64,000 nt of DNA from Clostridiales bacterium (lineage in GTDB: Bacteria > Bacillota > Clostridia > Lachnospirales > WQUN01), in NCBI GenBank assembly GCA_031287685.1, contig JAITSQ010000035.1, forward strand, positions 35,070-99,069. Reading direction: 5' to 3'. Below the pieces are notes generated by a model. It had not been told where the DNA came from. It did no database searches and saw nothing but the letters and a program-made list of their open reading frames with translations. Positions 16,294-27,489 of the stretch are shown here, one piece after another. The translations under genes were made by a program, and so were the position numbers. Within the stretch, counting starts at the first letter, position 1. The number at the start of each line of letters is the position of its first letter.

Positions 16294-17506
16294 ACCCTCT
16301 TGAGTTTTCCCTGTACTCCAGGGCGGTTTTTTCGTAGCTTTCGGTAAACTCAACCTCGCCTTTGGCGTTCAGTTTCGCCTTATATTTATATACGTCGGCG
16401 ATAGCCGCGTCAAGCCCGGTCGCCGTGATTGTCTGTTCGGCCGTCCGCCCGTCCGGGCTTAGGCGCGCCAGGCTCGTCTCAAAATTATAATCCCGCGTTT
16501 CGGTTTCGATAAAAACATACAGGCCGGTAAACCGGGCTTTCTCGCCAGCCCCGCTATACGCGGCGACTGCCCGCGCCGTAAAATCCGCCGGGGAGCCGTT
16601 CACGCCCTCCCGATGTAAAAACGTCCGCGTTTTCCACTCCGCGTAAGGGGTTTCAATGCTGTTTTGCGCGATATACTCGTAAACCGTCGTTTTAAGCGAG
16701 TCCGCCTGTAAAAGAACAAGTTTCATGCGGTTCAGCGTATATTCGTCCGGCGCCTTAATCCCGTCGTCCTCGGGAATCCTCCGCAAAATCTCCCGCAAAT
16801 CGTCAAAAGTCAGGTTTATTTTGGAGTAAAAGGAGATTTCCTCGGACGTAAAGCCGTATTTCCGGCACTCGGCGGCCTGTTCCTCCGTGATTGAGCCTTC
16901 CTTCAGAAGCCGCTCCGCCCTCTCCGCCGCGTCTTTTTGCGCCGTTTCAGAATATAATGTATCATTCATAGTATTTAATAAACCATACAGCCCTACCACG
17001 TCAAATTCCGGCGCGGACTTTTCCTCAAGGAAGCCGTCTACGATTACCTGAAAATCCCCCGGCGAAAGCTCCTCAAAAGCCGGATATTTCGCGGGCGACG
17101 AAACGTCGCCGCTCCGCTCTCCTTCAAATTTCCCCTGGCGGGACAGGCTCGCCAGCGCCCGGTCAAGGATTTGCCGCAAATCGCTATGAGTGAAGCTGAA
17201 GCCCGTGCTCGCCTCCACCTCGCGGGACAACAGCCCGTATTTCCGGTATTCGGCCGCGTTCGCGGAATCCGGCTCACCGGGTCTATCCATCGAATCGGCG
17301 AACAACGCCGCTTTTTTAATAAGCCGCGCGTCATTTTCCATACCCCAAATGGTGCGGAGCAGCCCGCGCAGCTTCTCATAGTTCGGAGCGGCTTCGGCGG
17401 AGGCTTTGCTCCCCGCGCTAATCAGCGCGTCCGCGCGAACCGGAGACGCCCCGAACGCCGCCGCGCAGACGAGAATCGCGCACGCCGCGATTTTTCTTAG
17501 CTTCAT
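16292..17506 (-). CDS. secreted protein with internal duplication, function unknown
   Basis: 404 aa with an N-terminal signal peptide (residues 1-26, cleavage likely after PVRADA). Not recognised. Residues 84-114 and 211-241 are aligned copies with 15 of 31 identities (AAExRKYG..S.E...T..DLRxIL), and similarity seems to reach further upstream (LxGLLxT at about 46 and 173). The protein therefore carries two diverged helical repeats, followed by a charged C-terminal domain (about 300-404) with beta character. ATG after GGGGGG. It lies 27 nt downstream of eno and may be the last gene of the glycolysis operon, though no metabolic role is suggested. Confidence 0.72.
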   Translation of the reverse strand: MKLRKIAACAILVCAAAFGASPVRADALISAGSKASAEAAPNYEKLRGLLRTIWGMENDARLIKKAALFADSMDRPGEPDSANAAEYRKYGLLSREVEASTGFSFTHSDLRQILDRALASLSRQGKFEGERSGDVSSPAKYPAFEELSPGDFQVIVDGFLEEKSAPEFDVVGLYGLLNTMNDTLYSETAQKDAAERAERLLKEGSITEEQAAECRKYGFTSEEISFYSKINLTFDDLREILRRIPEDDGIKAPDEYTLNRMKLVLLQADSLKTTVYEYIAQNSIETPYAEWKTRTFLHREGVNGSPADFTARAVAAYSGAGEKARFTGLYVFIETETRDYNFETSLARLSPDGRTAEQTITATGLDAAIADVYKYKAKLNAKGEVEFTESYEKTALEYRENSRG

Positions 17507-17533
17507 TTAAATTCCCCCCGAAACGCTCAATTT

Positions 17534-18964
<1,431 letters not shown>

Positions 18965-20506
18965 TTACCCCTCAATCAAGCTTCTTCCCATCATTTCTTT
19001 TGGTTTGTCCAGGCCCATCATTTCAAGCAGGGTGGGCGCTATGTCGCAGAGTTTGCCGCCTTTTTTAAGGCCCGCGCCGTCCTTATAATTCACCAGGATA
19101 AACGGGACGGGGTTAGTGGTGTGCGCCGTGAAGGGGGCTCCGGTTTCATAGTCAACCATCTGGTCTGAGTTCCCGTGGTCGGCGCAAATAAACATCTGCC
19201 CCTCCGCCTTAAGAAGCGCGTCATACGCTTTGCCCACGCACTCGTCCACCGCCTCCACCGCCGCGACAGCCGCCGGGATTATGCCCGTATGCCCCACCAT
19301 ATCCGAGTTGGCGAAATTGATAATAATCAGGTCGTATTTTTTCGACAAAATGGCCTCCGCCAATTTATCGGCGACCTCATTCGCGCTCATTTCCGGCTTC
19401 AGGTCATATGTGGCCACCTTCGGCGACGGTACGAGTATCCTGTCCTCACCTGGATATTCCTTCTCCACGCCGCCGTTGAAAAAAAACGTAACGTGCGCGT
19501 ACTTCTCCGTCTCCGCCAAGCGAAGCTGCCGAAGCCCAAGGCTTGAGATATACTCTCCGAGCGTATTCGACAGGCTCTCCGGAGCGAAGGCCACTTCCTT
19601 GTTTGGAATCGTTTTGTCTATCTCCGTGAAACACACGCAGAACAGCCTGAAATAATCCCGCTTGAAGCCAGAAAAATCCGGGTCGGTAAAAGCGCGGGTA
19701 ATCTCCCTCGCCCTGTCCGGCCGGAAATTAAAGCAGATTATGGAATCCTTCTCCTGAATTTTGGCGACTGGAGCGCCGTTTTCCGTTATAACCACGGGCA
19801 GTACAAATTCGTCGTAAAACTTCTCACCCTTGGCGTAGGAGGCGTTTATGGCCTCTTCGGAAGAAGCCGCCGTTTCGCCGGCTCCCTTGATCATAGCGTC
19901 GTAGGCTTTTTCAACGCGCTCCCACCGGTTGTCGCGGTCCATCGCGTAATACCGCCCGGAAATCGTGGCGATTTTCCCTACGCCGATTTCCTTTATTTTG
20001 CTCTCAAGCTCCGCCAGAAAGCCCTTGGCGGAATTCGGCGCGACGTCCCGCCCGTCAAGAAAGGCGTGGATGTACACTTTTTTCAACCCCTGGTCCTTCG
20101 CCAGCTTCAGAAGCGCGTAAAGGTGCGTGTTGTGGCTATGCACGCCCCCGTTCGAGAGCAGCCCGTAAAAATGGAGCGCGGAGCCGTGCTTTTTGCAGTT
20201 TTCCACCGCGTCCAGAAAGGGGGTTTTCTCAAAAAAATCCCCGTCCGATATGGATTTTGTAATGCGCGTAAGCTCTTGATACACAACGCGCCCCGCGCCT
20301 ATGTTGAGGTGCCCCACCTCGGAATTGCCCATTTGCCCGTCGGGCAGGCCCACGTCCATTCCGCTGGCATAGCCCTCCCGCCAGGGGTATTTCTCTTTCA
20401 GAGCATCCATAACGGGCGTTTTCGCCATATAAATAGCGTTCCCGTCGTGCCTCTCGTTTATACCGTAGCCGTCCAGAATCATCAGAACCGTTGTTTTGTC
20501 AGCCAT
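18965..20506 (-). CDS. gpmI: 2,3-bisphosphoglycerate-independent phosphoglycerate mutase
   Basis: Interconverts 3- and 2-phosphoglycerate using Mn2+. It is 513 aa, family length. The metal and phosphoserine motifs [20 protein letters not shown] (catalytic Ser), HAFLDGRD, and the C-terminal NSDMVGHTG and ADHGNSDQM are present. ATG after GGAGGGC. It is 10 nt downstream of tpiA, clearly one transcript, while eno behind it is separated by a terminator-like hairpin. Confidence 0.97.
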   Translation of the reverse strand: MADKTTVLMILDGYGINERHDGNAIYMAKTPVMDALKEKYPWREGYASGMDVGLPDGQMGNSEVGHLNIGAGRVVYQELTRITKSISDGDFFEKTPFLDAVENCKKHGSALHFYGLLSNGGVHSHNTHLYALLKLAKDQGLKKVYIHAFLDGRDVAPNSAKGFLAELESKIKEIGVGKIATISGRYYAMDRDNRWERVEKAYDAMIKGAGETAASSEEAINASYAKGEKFYDEFVLPVVITENGAPVAKIQEKDSIICFNFRPDRAREITRAFTDPDFSGFKRDYFRLFCVCFTEIDKTIPNKEVAFAPESLSNTLGEYISSLGLRQLRLAETEKYAHVTFFFNGGVEKEYPGEDRILVPSPKVATYDLKPEMSANEVADKLAEAILSKKYDLIIINFANSDMVGHTGIIPAAVAAVEAVDECVGKAYDALLKAEGQMFICADHGNSDQMVDYETGAPFTAHTTNPVPFILVNYKDGAGLKKGGKLCDIAPTLLEMMGLDKPKEMMGRSLIEG

Positions 20507-20516
20507 ATGCCCTCCG

Positions 20517-21260
20517 TCAGAAATTCACGATTTGCTCAAACTCCGCCTTCAGCGAAGCTCCGCCAACCAGTCCTCCGTCAATATCCGCCATTGCGAAAAG
20601 GTCTTTGGCGTTGCCGGCGTTAACGCTGCCGCCGTACTGAATCCGGATTGCCTCCGCCGTGGCCGCGTCATAAATCTCCTTAACGACCTGCCGGATTGCG
20701 GCGCAAACGTCCTGCGCCTCCTGATTGGTGGCGGTTTTGCCTGTGCCTATGGCCCAAATCGGCTCGTAGGCTATGACGGCGCTTTTCGCCGCGCCGCCGG
20801 ACACGCCTTGAAGCGCGATTTTCGTCTGAAGCCGCACAAGCTCGATAGTTACGCCCTGCTCGCGCTGGGTCAGGGTTTCGCCGACGCAAATAATCGGCGT
20901 CAGTCCCGCCGCGATTGCTTTCAGCGTCTTTTTGTTCACAATTTCGTCAGTTTCGGCAAAATACGCGCGGCGCTCCGAATGGCCGATAATCACGTATTTC
21001 ACGCCGATTTCGGTAAGCATTTTCGCGGAAATCTCCCCGGTGAAGGCGCCGCTGTCCTCAAAGTGCAGATTCTGCGCGCCGACGGCGATATTCGTGTCCT
21101 TGACCGCCTCCAGCACAGGGATTAAATCTACGAACGGCACGCATAACACCACGTCCGCCGCGCCGCCGTTTACCTTATCCTTCAGCGAATTCGCAAGCTC
21201 GACCGCCTCCTTAGGGGTCTTGTTCATTTTCCAGTTGCCCGCAACGATAGTCTTTCTCAC
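20517..21260 (-). CDS. tpiA: triosephosphate isomerase
   Basis: Interconverts dihydroxyacetone phosphate and glyceraldehyde 3-phosphate; a TIM barrel of 247 aa. Motifs: AGNWKMNK (Lys), IIGHSERR (His), [14 protein letters not shown] (Glu) and YGGSVN for phosphate. I choose GTG 21258-21260, which yields [14 protein letters not shown] with GGAG nine bases upstream. The ATG three codons earlier directly follows GGAG without spacing. Confidence 0.96.
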   Translation of the reverse strand: MRKTIVAGNWKMNKTPKEAVELANSLKDKVNGGAADVVLCVPFVDLIPVLEAVKDTNIAVGAQNLHFEDSGAFTGEISAKMLTEIGVKYVIIGHSERRAYFAETDEIVNKKTLKAIAAGLTPIICVGETLTQREQGVTIELVRLQTKIALQGVSGGAAKSAVIAYEPIWAIGTGKTATNQEAQDVCAAIRQVVKEIYDAATAEAIRIQYGGSVNAGNAKDLFAMADIDGGLVGGASLKAEFEQIVNF

Positions 21261-21284
21261 TATGCTCATCTCCTTTTAATTTTC

Positions 21285-21311
21285 AAAAAACCGCGCTAAG
21301 CGCGGTTTTTT
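21285..21311. terminator. symmetrical hairpin between pgk and tpiA
   Basis: AAAAAACCGCGC-TAA-GCGCGGTTTTTT, a near copy of the gpmI-eno hairpin. As a terminator it would lower tpiA-gpmI expression relative to pgk, or stabilise processed ends. Confidence 0.7.
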
Positions 21312-21347
21312 AACGGGGGCTCTGAGGGCGCAAACCCCCAGAGGGGC

Positions 21348-21368
21348 GTGGGGAGGAAAAGTCCCCAC
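21348..21368. other. second hairpin in the pgk-tpiA gap
   Basis: GTGGGGA (21348-21354) pairs with TCCCCAC (21362-21368), and just left of it CTCTG/CAGAG with GGG/CCC (about 21320-21343) forms another stem. Three hairpins fill the 118-nt gap between pgk and tpiA; there is no T run here. Confidence 0.5.
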
Positions 21369-21378
21369 AGTCTAAACG

Positions 21379-22584
21379 TCAAGCCTTATCGTTTACCGCC
21401 ACTACGCCGGGCAGTTCCTTACCCTCCAGAAATTCAAGGCTCGCGCCGCCACCGGTCGATATGTGCGTCATTTTATCGCCGAAGCCAAGCTGATTGACCG
21501 CCGCCGCCGAATCGCCGCCGCCGATAATCGTCGTGGCCCGCGTGTCCGCGAGAGCCTGCGCCACAGCTATTGTGCCTTTGGCCAGCACCGGGTTCTCAAA
21601 CACGCCCATAGGCCCGTTCCAAACCACTGTTTTGGCCGTTTTCGCCGCCTCCGCGAAAATCTCCCGCGTTTTTTCGCCTATATCAAGCCCCATCGCGTCC
21701 GCGGGGATTTTATCTGAATCCACCGTAGTCGCTTCAATCGGCGCGTCAATAGGGCTTGGGAACGCCTTCGCCACCACCGTGTCAACGGGCAGCAGGAGCT
21801 TTTTGCCGAGCTTTTCGGCCTTGCTGAGCATTTCCTTGCAATAGTCAAGTTTCTCATTATCCACAAGGGAGGCGCCGACCTCCAGCCCCTGCGCCTTAAG
21901 GAAGGTGTACGCCATGCCGCCGCCGATTATGAGCGTGTCGCACTTTTCAAGCAGGTTAGAGATAACCGCCAGCTTGTCGGCGACTTTCGCCCCGCCGAGC
22001 ACCGCCACAAACGGGCGCGTGGGGTTGTTGACGGCGTTGCCCAGAAACTCGATTTCCTTCTGCATAAGGTATCCCACCGCGGACTCCTTTATAAAGGAAG
22101 TAACTCCGACGGTCGAGCAATGGGCGCGGTGCGACGAGCCGAAAGCGTCGTTTACGAACACGTCGGCGATAGAAGCCAAGTCTTTCGAGAAAACCTCGTC
22201 GTTCTTGCTCTCCTCTTTGCGGAAGCGGGTGTTCTCAAGCAGCACCACGTCCCCGTCCGCCATTTTGGCCACAGCCGCGCGGGCGTTGTCTCCCACCACC
22301 GTATCGTCGGCCGCGAAAACAACTTCCTTGCCCAGAAGCTCGGAAAGGCGCTTGGCCACGGGAGCGAGAGTCGCCGCGGGGTCAGGCCCTTTGGGCTTGC
22401 CCAGGTGAGAGCAGAGTATAAGCCGCCCGCCGCCCTCGATGAGCTTTTTCAGCGTTGGCAGAGCCGCCGTGATGCGGTTTTCGTCCGTAATCCGGCCCTC
22501 CTTGAGCGGTACGTTAAAATCACACCGCACGAGCACACGCTTGCCCTTGACGTTCAAATCCTCTACAGATTTCTTTTTAAGCAT
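21379..22584 (-). CDS. pgk: phosphoglycerate kinase
   Basis: Transfers phosphate from 1,3-bisphosphoglycerate to ADP. It is 401 aa, two Rossmann-like domains. Seen: [60 protein letters not shown] and the C-terminal nucleotide segment [10 protein letters not shown] with [22 protein letters not shown] after AAAGGAG. First gene of the pgk-tpiA-gpmI-eno run, with its own promoter; gapA, often upstream in Firmicutes, is not in the window. Confidence 0.98.
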   Translation of the reverse strand: MLKKKSVEDLNVKGKRVLVRCDFNVPLKEGRITDENRITAALPTLKKLIEGGGRLILCSHLGKPKGPDPAATLAPVAKRLSELLGKEVVFAADDTVVGDNARAAVAKMADGDVVLLENTRFRKEESKNDEVFSKDLASIADVFVNDAFGSSHRAHCSTVGVTSFIKESAVGYLMQKEIEFLGNAVNNPTRPFVAVLGGAKVADKLAVISNLLEKCDTLIIGGGMAYTFLKAQGLEVGASLVDNEKLDYCKEMLSKAEKLGKKLLLPVDTVVAKAFPSPIDAPIEATTVDSDKIPADAMGLDIGEKTREIFAEAAKTAKTVVWNGPMGVFENPVLAKGTIAVAQALADTRATTIIGGGDSAAAVNQLGFGDKMTHISTGGGASLEFLEGKELPGVVAVNDKA

Positions 22585-22637
22585 AACAAACTCCTTTCGG
22601 TTAATGAGTTTACATTTTTACATTTATGTTACAATTT

Positions 22638-22666
22638 ATTATACCAACTTTTGTAAACTATTTCAA
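22638..22666 (-). promoter_or_regulatory. sigma-A promoter of the glycolytic operon
   Basis: Minus strand: -35 TTGAAA (22666-22661), 17-bp spacer, -10 TATAAT (22643-22638), about 50 nt before pgk. Confidence 0.75.
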
Positions 22667-22750
22667 GGGTTCCTCGCCGTCATTTTGAATTTATTCAGCC
22701 CCGTCAATCTTTATAGCAATTTTCAAAATCGTTGAATGCCGACGTTCGCG

Positions 22751-22776
22751 AAAAACGGCTTAAAGCCGGTGTTTTT
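22751..22776. terminator. terminator after aspS
   Basis: CGGCT-TAA-AGCCG flanked by A and T runs (22751-22776), a short symmetrical hairpin downstream of aspS on the minus strand. The stem is only 5-6 bp, so it is moderate at best. The rest of 22585-22837 holds the pgk promoter and nothing else I can recognise. Confidence 0.5.
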
Positions 22777-22837
22777 TCGGCGCTACTGCCCGCCAAAAAA
22801 GCCACCTTCTTGCCGCCGATTTTCCGCTACGCGCCAG

Positions 22838-24622
22838 TCAACGTTTTGTAAAATTGCTATACCCCAATTCCTCAAGCTGTTTCGCCGAAACCCCGCCCGG
22901 CGCGGAGGTCAGCGGACAGGAGGCGTCCTTTACCTTCGGAAAGGCGATAACGTCTCGTATGGCGGAAGCGCCCGTAAACAGCATGCAGATCCTGTCAAGG
23001 CCGAACGCCAGCCCGCCGTGCGGCGGCGCGCCGTAGCGGAACGCCTCCAGGAAATAACCGAACTGCGCGCGCGCCTCGTCAAACGAAAACCCGAGTGTTT
23101 TGAACATTTTCTCCTGAACGTCGCCCCGGTGGATACGTATGCTGCCGCCGCCAAGCTCATATCCGTTCAGCACCATATCATAGGCCTGCGCGCGCATTCC
23201 GGCGGGGTTCGTGTCAAAAAGCGGCAGATCCTCGTCGAGGGGCGCTGTAAACGGATGATGCTTCGCGTAAAAACGCCCGTCCTCCTCGTTCCACTCAAAC
23301 AGCGGAAAATCCGTCACCCACAAAAACGCGAAGTCCGATTTATCCGCCAGATTCAGCTTTTCCGCAAGATGAAGCCGCAAATTGCCGAGCGCGTCAAAAA
23401 CAACTTCGTTCCGGTCGGCGGCGACGAGGGCCAAATCCCCCGTTTTCGCGCCGGCTTTTTCGGCAAGGGCGCGCACGGCCGATTCGTCGAAAAATTTGCC
23501 TATGGAGGATTTCACCGAGCCGTCCGGCAGAAGCGCAATCCACACAAGGCCCTTGGCCCTGTAGGTCCTGGCGACCTCGATAAGCGCGTCCACCTGTTTG
23601 CGGGGCAGCTCCGCGCAGCCCGGCGCGGCTATGGCCCGGACGGAGCCGCCCGCCTCAAGCGCGCCCGTAAACACGGCGAACCCGCTGTTTTTCACAATAT
23701 CCTCGCCGGATAAATCCACAAGCTCCATTCCGAAGCGGATGTCGGGCTTGTCCGAGCCGAAGCGCTCCATCGCCTCTTTGTAGGTAAGGCGCGGGAAAGG
23801 CGCGGCGACCTCCCGTCCCAGGATTTCTTTCGCCAAATGCGCCATAAAGCGGTCGTTGAGGCTTATGACGTCCTCCATATCAACAAACGACAGCTCCATA
23901 TCTATCTGGGTGAATTCCGGCTGTCTGTCCGCGCGCAAATCCTCGTCCCGGAAACATCGGGCTATTTGGTAATACCGGTCGAAGCCCGAAATCATAAGCA
24001 GCTGCTTCAGCTGCTGCGGAGACTGGGGCAGCGCGTAAAAGCTCCCCTTATGGACGCGGCTCGGCACAAGATAGTCCCGCGCGCCCTCCGGGGTTGACTT
24101 CGTAAGGTACGGGGTCTCTATGTCCAGAAAGCCCTCTTTATTAAGGAAGCTGCGCGCCGCCGCCGTTATTTTGTGCCGCGTGATTATGTTTCCCGCCAGC
24201 TCCGGCCGGCGGAGGTCGATATACCTGTACCTCCCGCGCAAATCCTCCTTCACGCCGGTTTCCGCCACCTGAAACGGAGGCACGTCCGCCTCTGACAGTA
24301 TCACAAATTCCTCAGCCTCTATTTCAATTTTCCCCGTCGTCATATCGGGGTTGACGTTTTCGGACGCGCGCGCCAGCACGCGCCCGCGCACCGCCACGAC
24401 GAACTCGCTCCGCACGGAGGCCGCCGCGCGCGCTGTTTCCGGCGAAACGCGCCCCTCGTCCGCCACAATCTGCACGAGGCCGCTCCTGTCGCGCACGGTC
24501 ACAAAGACCACCTGCCCAAGCGAGCGGCGCTTGCCGACCCAGCCGCACACCGAGACAGTCTGCCCAACAAGCTCTTCCGCGACCTCCGCGCACATATGAG
24601 TCCTCTTAAAAGGCATATTCAT
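22838..24622 (-). CDS. aspS: aspartate--tRNA ligase
   Basis: Class II aminoacyl-tRNA synthetase, bacterial type, 594 aa. Layout: N-terminal OB-fold anticodon domain (VSVCGWVGKRRSLGQVVFVTVRDRSG), motif 2 CFRDEDLRADRQPEFTQIDME, a bacterial GAD insertion in the middle (about 285-420), and motif 3 GLAFGLDRICML. The KRTHMC sequence near residue 6 matches the family N-terminus, so I keep the first ATG (24622), which overlaps hemZ by 17 nt; ATG 24616 is also possible. Whether it is discriminating or also charges tRNA-Asn cannot be read; no gatCAB is in the window. Confidence 0.95.
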   Translation of the reverse strand: MNMPFKRTHMCAEVAEELVGQTVSVCGWVGKRRSLGQVVFVTVRDRSGLVQIVADEGRVSPETARAAASVRSEFVVAVRGRVLARASENVNPDMTTGKIEIEAEEFVILSEADVPPFQVAETGVKEDLRGRYRYIDLRRPELAGNIITRHKITAAARSFLNKEGFLDIETPYLTKSTPEGARDYLVPSRVHKGSFYALPQSPQQLKQLLMISGFDRYYQIARCFRDEDLRADRQPEFTQIDMELSFVDMEDVISLNDRFMAHLAKEILGREVAAPFPRLTYKEAMERFGSDKPDIRFGMELVDLSGEDIVKNSGFAVFTGALEAGGSVRAIAAPGCAELPRKQVDALIEVARTYRAKGLVWIALLPDGSVKSSIGKFFDESAVRALAEKAGAKTGDLALVAADRNEVVFDALGNLRLHLAEKLNLADKSDFAFLWVTDFPLFEWNEEDGRFYAKHHPFTAPLDEDLPLFDTNPAGMRAQAYDMVLNGYELGGGSIRIHRGDVQEKMFKTLGFSFDEARAQFGYFLEAFRYGAPPHGGLAFGLDRICMLFTGASAIRDVIAFPKVKDASCPLTSAPGGVSAKQLEELGYSNFTKR

Positions 24623-26051
24623 ACAGCTTTTTCTTCCTCTCCGTCATTTCGTCGATTCGGGCGATATAATCAACAGGCGCCTTCACATTATACGCCCTGC
24701 GCACAAGGTTCCGCTCCGGAATATACAGCTTGCTCGCCGCGCCCGCCCCAAACGCGATTATGCTCTGCCTGTCGCCAATCATCTGGATATTGTACACACA
24801 TTCCCCGCCTGGCTTTGAGTAACCCGCGTTTTCAAGGTTCCCTGCTATGTTTTTCTGCCGGTACATGTAGTATGGCGCGTACCCCGCCCGCCGGCACAGC
24901 TCATCCGCCAAGTCAAGCTGCGCCGAAGCCGTTTCCGTCCGGGGGAAATCCGCCCCGTCCGCCTCGCTCAGGCTTTCCCGGAGCATGGAGGCCCGCTTGA
25001 CCGCCAAGGTATGCAAGGTGACGTTGCCCGGCGATAGTTCCAAGATTTTTTCCATAGTATACCGTGTGTCGTCAACAGTCTCCCCCGGCAGGCCCATAAT
25101 CAAATCCGTGTTGAGCAGGAACCCCCGCTTCTCCGCCGTTTCGTAAGCCGCGTAAAAATCCGCGGCGGAGTGGCTCCGCCCTATGACCCTGAGAGTGCCG
25201 TCTTTCAGCGTCTGCGGATTGACTGAAACGCGCCCGACCCCGAAACGCTTCAGAACGTCGAGTTTCCCCGGGGTTATGGAGTCCGGGCGGCCCGCCTCGA
25301 CGGTAAATTCAGCCAAGGCCGGAACATCGCATATTTCCGCGACTGCTGACAAAACCCGCTCAAGCTGCGCTTCCGTCAAGGAAGTAGGCGTTCCGCCGCC
25401 GACGTAAACCGTCTGAACCCTGTTCCGGCGCAGCAACGGCTCGGCGGCCTTTAATTCCTTTACAAGAGCGCCCGTGTAGGCGTCAGTATGCTTTCCGTAC
25501 TGTTTTAATGTGTACGCGGAAAACGAACAATAAAGACATCGGGACGTGCAAAAAGGCACGCCGATATAAAGGCTGACGTACTTGTCCGCGTCTTTTAGAA
25601 ACCGCTTTTCCGCTTCAAAAACCTCAAGACAGAGGGCCGCTTTTTTTTCAGACACCAAATAAAAATCCACAAGCACACGTCTTATTTGTTCTTCGTCAAA
25701 CCCCTGTTTGTATAATTCGTGCGCCATTTTCGTCGGGCGCACGCCGACCTGCATACCCCACGGGGGGGTTATCGGCACGACTTGTCCGCACGCCAAAAAA
25801 ACGCCTTTCTGTATGCTTCCTTTTTGGCGTTTTTCGCCGGAAATGCCGTCCATAGGCGGTATGAACGGATTTTCGGCGCGGGCGATAAGGAAGCCGTCTC
25901 TATAAATCTCGGTAAAGCCGCGGGCGGAAACCAAGGTAAACCCTTGATTTACCGGCCCGTCCGCCAAGGTAAACCCCTCGTTCGCGAAAAATATCTGCGA
26001 AACCGTCTGAACCTCGTTCAGCCAGTTATGGCCAATCAGCGCGCAGAACAT
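24606..26051 (-). CDS. hemZ: oxygen-independent coproporphyrinogen dehydrogenase-like protein HemZ
   Basis: Radical SAM protein of the HemN/HemZ group, 481 aa. An N-terminal domain of about 160 residues specific to HemZ precedes the radical SAM core: CTSRCLYCSF supplies the CxxxCxxC cluster ligands (about residue 175), then VYVGGGTPTSL and later INPQTLKDGTLRVIGRSH. Expected reaction is coproporphyrinogen III to protoporphyrinogen IX without oxygen, but many HemZ-like proteins lack shown activity, and no other haem genes are here. ATG shares one base with the frr stop (TAATG), and the 3' end overlaps aspS. Confidence 0.88.
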   Translation of the reverse strand: MFCALIGHNWLNEVQTVSQIFFANEGFTLADGPVNQGFTLVSARGFTEIYRDGFLIARAENPFIPPMDGISGEKRQKGSIQKGVFLACGQVVPITPPWGMQVGVRPTKMAHELYKQGFDEEQIRRVLVDFYLVSEKKAALCLEVFEAEKRFLKDADKYVSLYIGVPFCTSRCLYCSFSAYTLKQYGKHTDAYTGALVKELKAAEPLLRRNRVQTVYVGGGTPTSLTEAQLERVLSAVAEICDVPALAEFTVEAGRPDSITPGKLDVLKRFGVGRVSVNPQTLKDGTLRVIGRSHSAADFYAAYETAEKRGFLLNTDLIMGLPGETVDDTRYTMEKILELSPGNVTLHTLAVKRASMLRESLSEADGADFPRTETASAQLDLADELCRRAGYAPYYMYRQKNIAGNLENAGYSKPGGECVYNIQMIGDRQSIIAFGAGAASKLYIPERNLVRRAYNVKAPVDYIARIDEMTERKKKLYEYAF

Positions 26052-26605
26052 TACAGGCTCAGGACGTCCTTATTTTTGGCCTCTATGAGCTTGTCGGCCT
26101 GTGCCACATATTTATCGGTGATTTTCTGAAGCTCGTCCTCAAGGTCTTTAAGCTCGTCCTCTGAAATTTCGCTTTTCTTCTGGATTTTCTTGAGCGCGTC
26201 CATACCGTCGCGGCGAATGTTGCGGATTGACACCTTCGCGTCCTCGCCCTTTTTCTTGACGTCCTTGGTGATTTGCTTACGGCGTTCCTCGGTCAGGTCG
26301 GGGAAAATCACGCGGATAATCTTGCCGTCGTTGGTCGGCGTAAGGCCAAGCTCCGCCGCGATTATAGCCTTTTCAATGGGCTTGAGCATAGAAGCCTCCC
26401 ACGGCTGAATCTGGAGGATTTTCGCTTCCGGAATCGTCATATTGCCCACCTGCGCAAGCGGCGTGTCCACGCCGTAATAATCAACCGTCACCTTGTCAAA
26501 GACCTTGGGGTTGGCGCGGCCCACGCGCACCGTGTCAAGCTCCGACTCCAGGGCCGTTATGGATTTTTTCATTTTCTCCTCATAAGAAGCGACTTTTGCA
26601 GACAA
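26051..26605 (-). CDS. frr: ribosome recycling factor
   Basis: Splits post-termination ribosomes together with EF-G. It is 184 aa, standard length, with VRVGRANPKVFDKVTVDYYG near the N-terminus and the C-terminal three-helix bundle (LTEERRKQITKDVKKKGEDAKVSIRNIRRDG). TTG start (26603-26605) after AGGAGG. Located 25 nt after pyrH, the usual pairing in bacteria. Confidence 0.97.
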   Translation of the reverse strand: MSAKVASYEEKMKKSITALESELDTVRVGRANPKVFDKVTVDYYGVDTPLAQVGNMTIPEAKILQIQPWEASMLKPIEKAIIAAELGLTPTNDGKIIRVIFPDLTEERRKQITKDVKKKGEDAKVSIRNIRRDGMDALKKIQKKSEISEDELKDLEDELQKITDKYVAQADKLIEAKNKDVLSL

Positions 26606-26630
26606 TGTAAAAACCTCCTGTGTGTTCGCG

Positions 26631-27368
26631 TTATTCGCACTTGATTATTGTCCCGATTTTCATAAGCGCGCCGTCCTCCGCGCAGGCGCGGCGCACGGCG
26701 TTTTCCTCCCGAATGTCGAAAAGAGCGCAGTTCACCCGCATATCCCGCGCGATTGTCATCGCGGTGAAATCCACCGCCGACAGCTTGTCGTCGAGCATTT
26801 TCGACGCGGTGATTTCCCGGTAAAGGGCGTAGCCCCCCTCCCCCGCTTTCTTCGGGTCCCGGTCGCAAACGCCGGGCACCGCCTTGGCGAACAGAGTCAT
26901 ATCCGCGCGCAAATCGGCGGCGCGGATTACGGTTATGGTATCCGTGGAAAAATACGGCTGGCCCGTCCCCCCAGCGAAAATGACCGTGTTGTTCGGCGTT
27001 ATGAGGTAATTTTCGGCCAAATCCCTATTATACATTTCCGTAAAGCCACCGACGGGAAACGGCGTCATAACGTGCGCCCAAATCCCTAATCTCGCGAAGC
27101 GCTCCGCCAGGAACACGCCGTTCATTACGGAAGCCAGCATACCCATACCGTCGGCTTTGTCCCGGGAGAAATCCGGCGAAGCGTCCCGCCCGCGCCAGAA
27201 ATTGCCTCCGCCCACGACGAGGCCTGTCTGTATGCCCGTATCCATTACCGAAGCTATTTCCTTAACAAGCCCGTCCGACACGGGATAATCCACGCGCTTG
27301 GACTCCGCCCCTAAGTGTTCCCCGGAAAGGTATTCGCCGGAAAGTTTAATTATTACGCGGTTAAACAT
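26631..27368 (-). CDS. pyrH: UMP kinase
   Basis: Amino-acid-kinase-fold UMP kinase, 245 aa. N-terminal KLSGEYLSGE and GLVVGGGNFWRG bind phosphates; FAGGTGQPYFSTDT is the UMP-binding segment, and TLFAKAVPGVCDRDPKK is typical of the bacterial enzyme. ATG after AAGGAGGG. First gene of pyrH-frr-hemZ-aspS; rpsB and tsf, which usually precede it, are missing, and a divergent gene lies upstream instead. Confidence 0.97.
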   Translation of the reverse strand: MFNRVIIKLSGEYLSGEHLGAESKRVDYPVSDGLVKEIASVMDTGIQTGLVVGGGNFWRGRDASPDFSRDKADGMGMLASVMNGVFLAERFARLGIWAHVMTPFPVGGFTEMYNRDLAENYLITPNNTVIFAGGTGQPYFSTDTITVIRAADLRADMTLFAKAVPGVCDRDPKKAGEGGYALYREITASKMLDDKLSAVDFTAMTIARDMRVNCALFDIREENAVRRACAEDGALMKIGTIIKCE

Positions 27369-27401
27369 TGCCGCCCTCCTTGATTTTAATTACATATTAT
27401 A

Positions 27402-27430
27402 ATTATACCGCAAAAGTTTTTGCGTTTCAA
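27402..27430 (-). promoter_or_regulatory. sigma-A promoter of pyrH-frr-hemZ-aspS
   Basis: -35 TTGAAA (27430-27425), 17-bp spacer, -10 TATAAT (27407-27402). It shares one base with the -35 of the divergent promoter. Confidence 0.75.
27409..27424. promoter_or_regulatory. palindrome within the divergent promoters (possible operator)
   Basis: CGCAAAA-GT-TTTTGCG, a 7-bp perfect inverted repeat. It fills the spacer of the pyrH promoter and touches the -35 of the opposite one, so a bound protein could affect both. No regulator is assigned. Confidence 0.4.
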
Positions 27431-27448
27431 GGTATTTTGTGGTAGAAT
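27420..27448 (+). promoter_or_regulatory. promoter of the iron-sulfur flavoprotein gene
   Basis: -35 TTGCGT (27420-27425), 17-bp spacer, -10 TAGAAT (27443-27448), about 42 nt before the start codon. Confidence 0.65.
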
Positions 27449-27489
27449 GTACTTTAAATACATAAACCGCCGAAAGGAACCTGATAATA

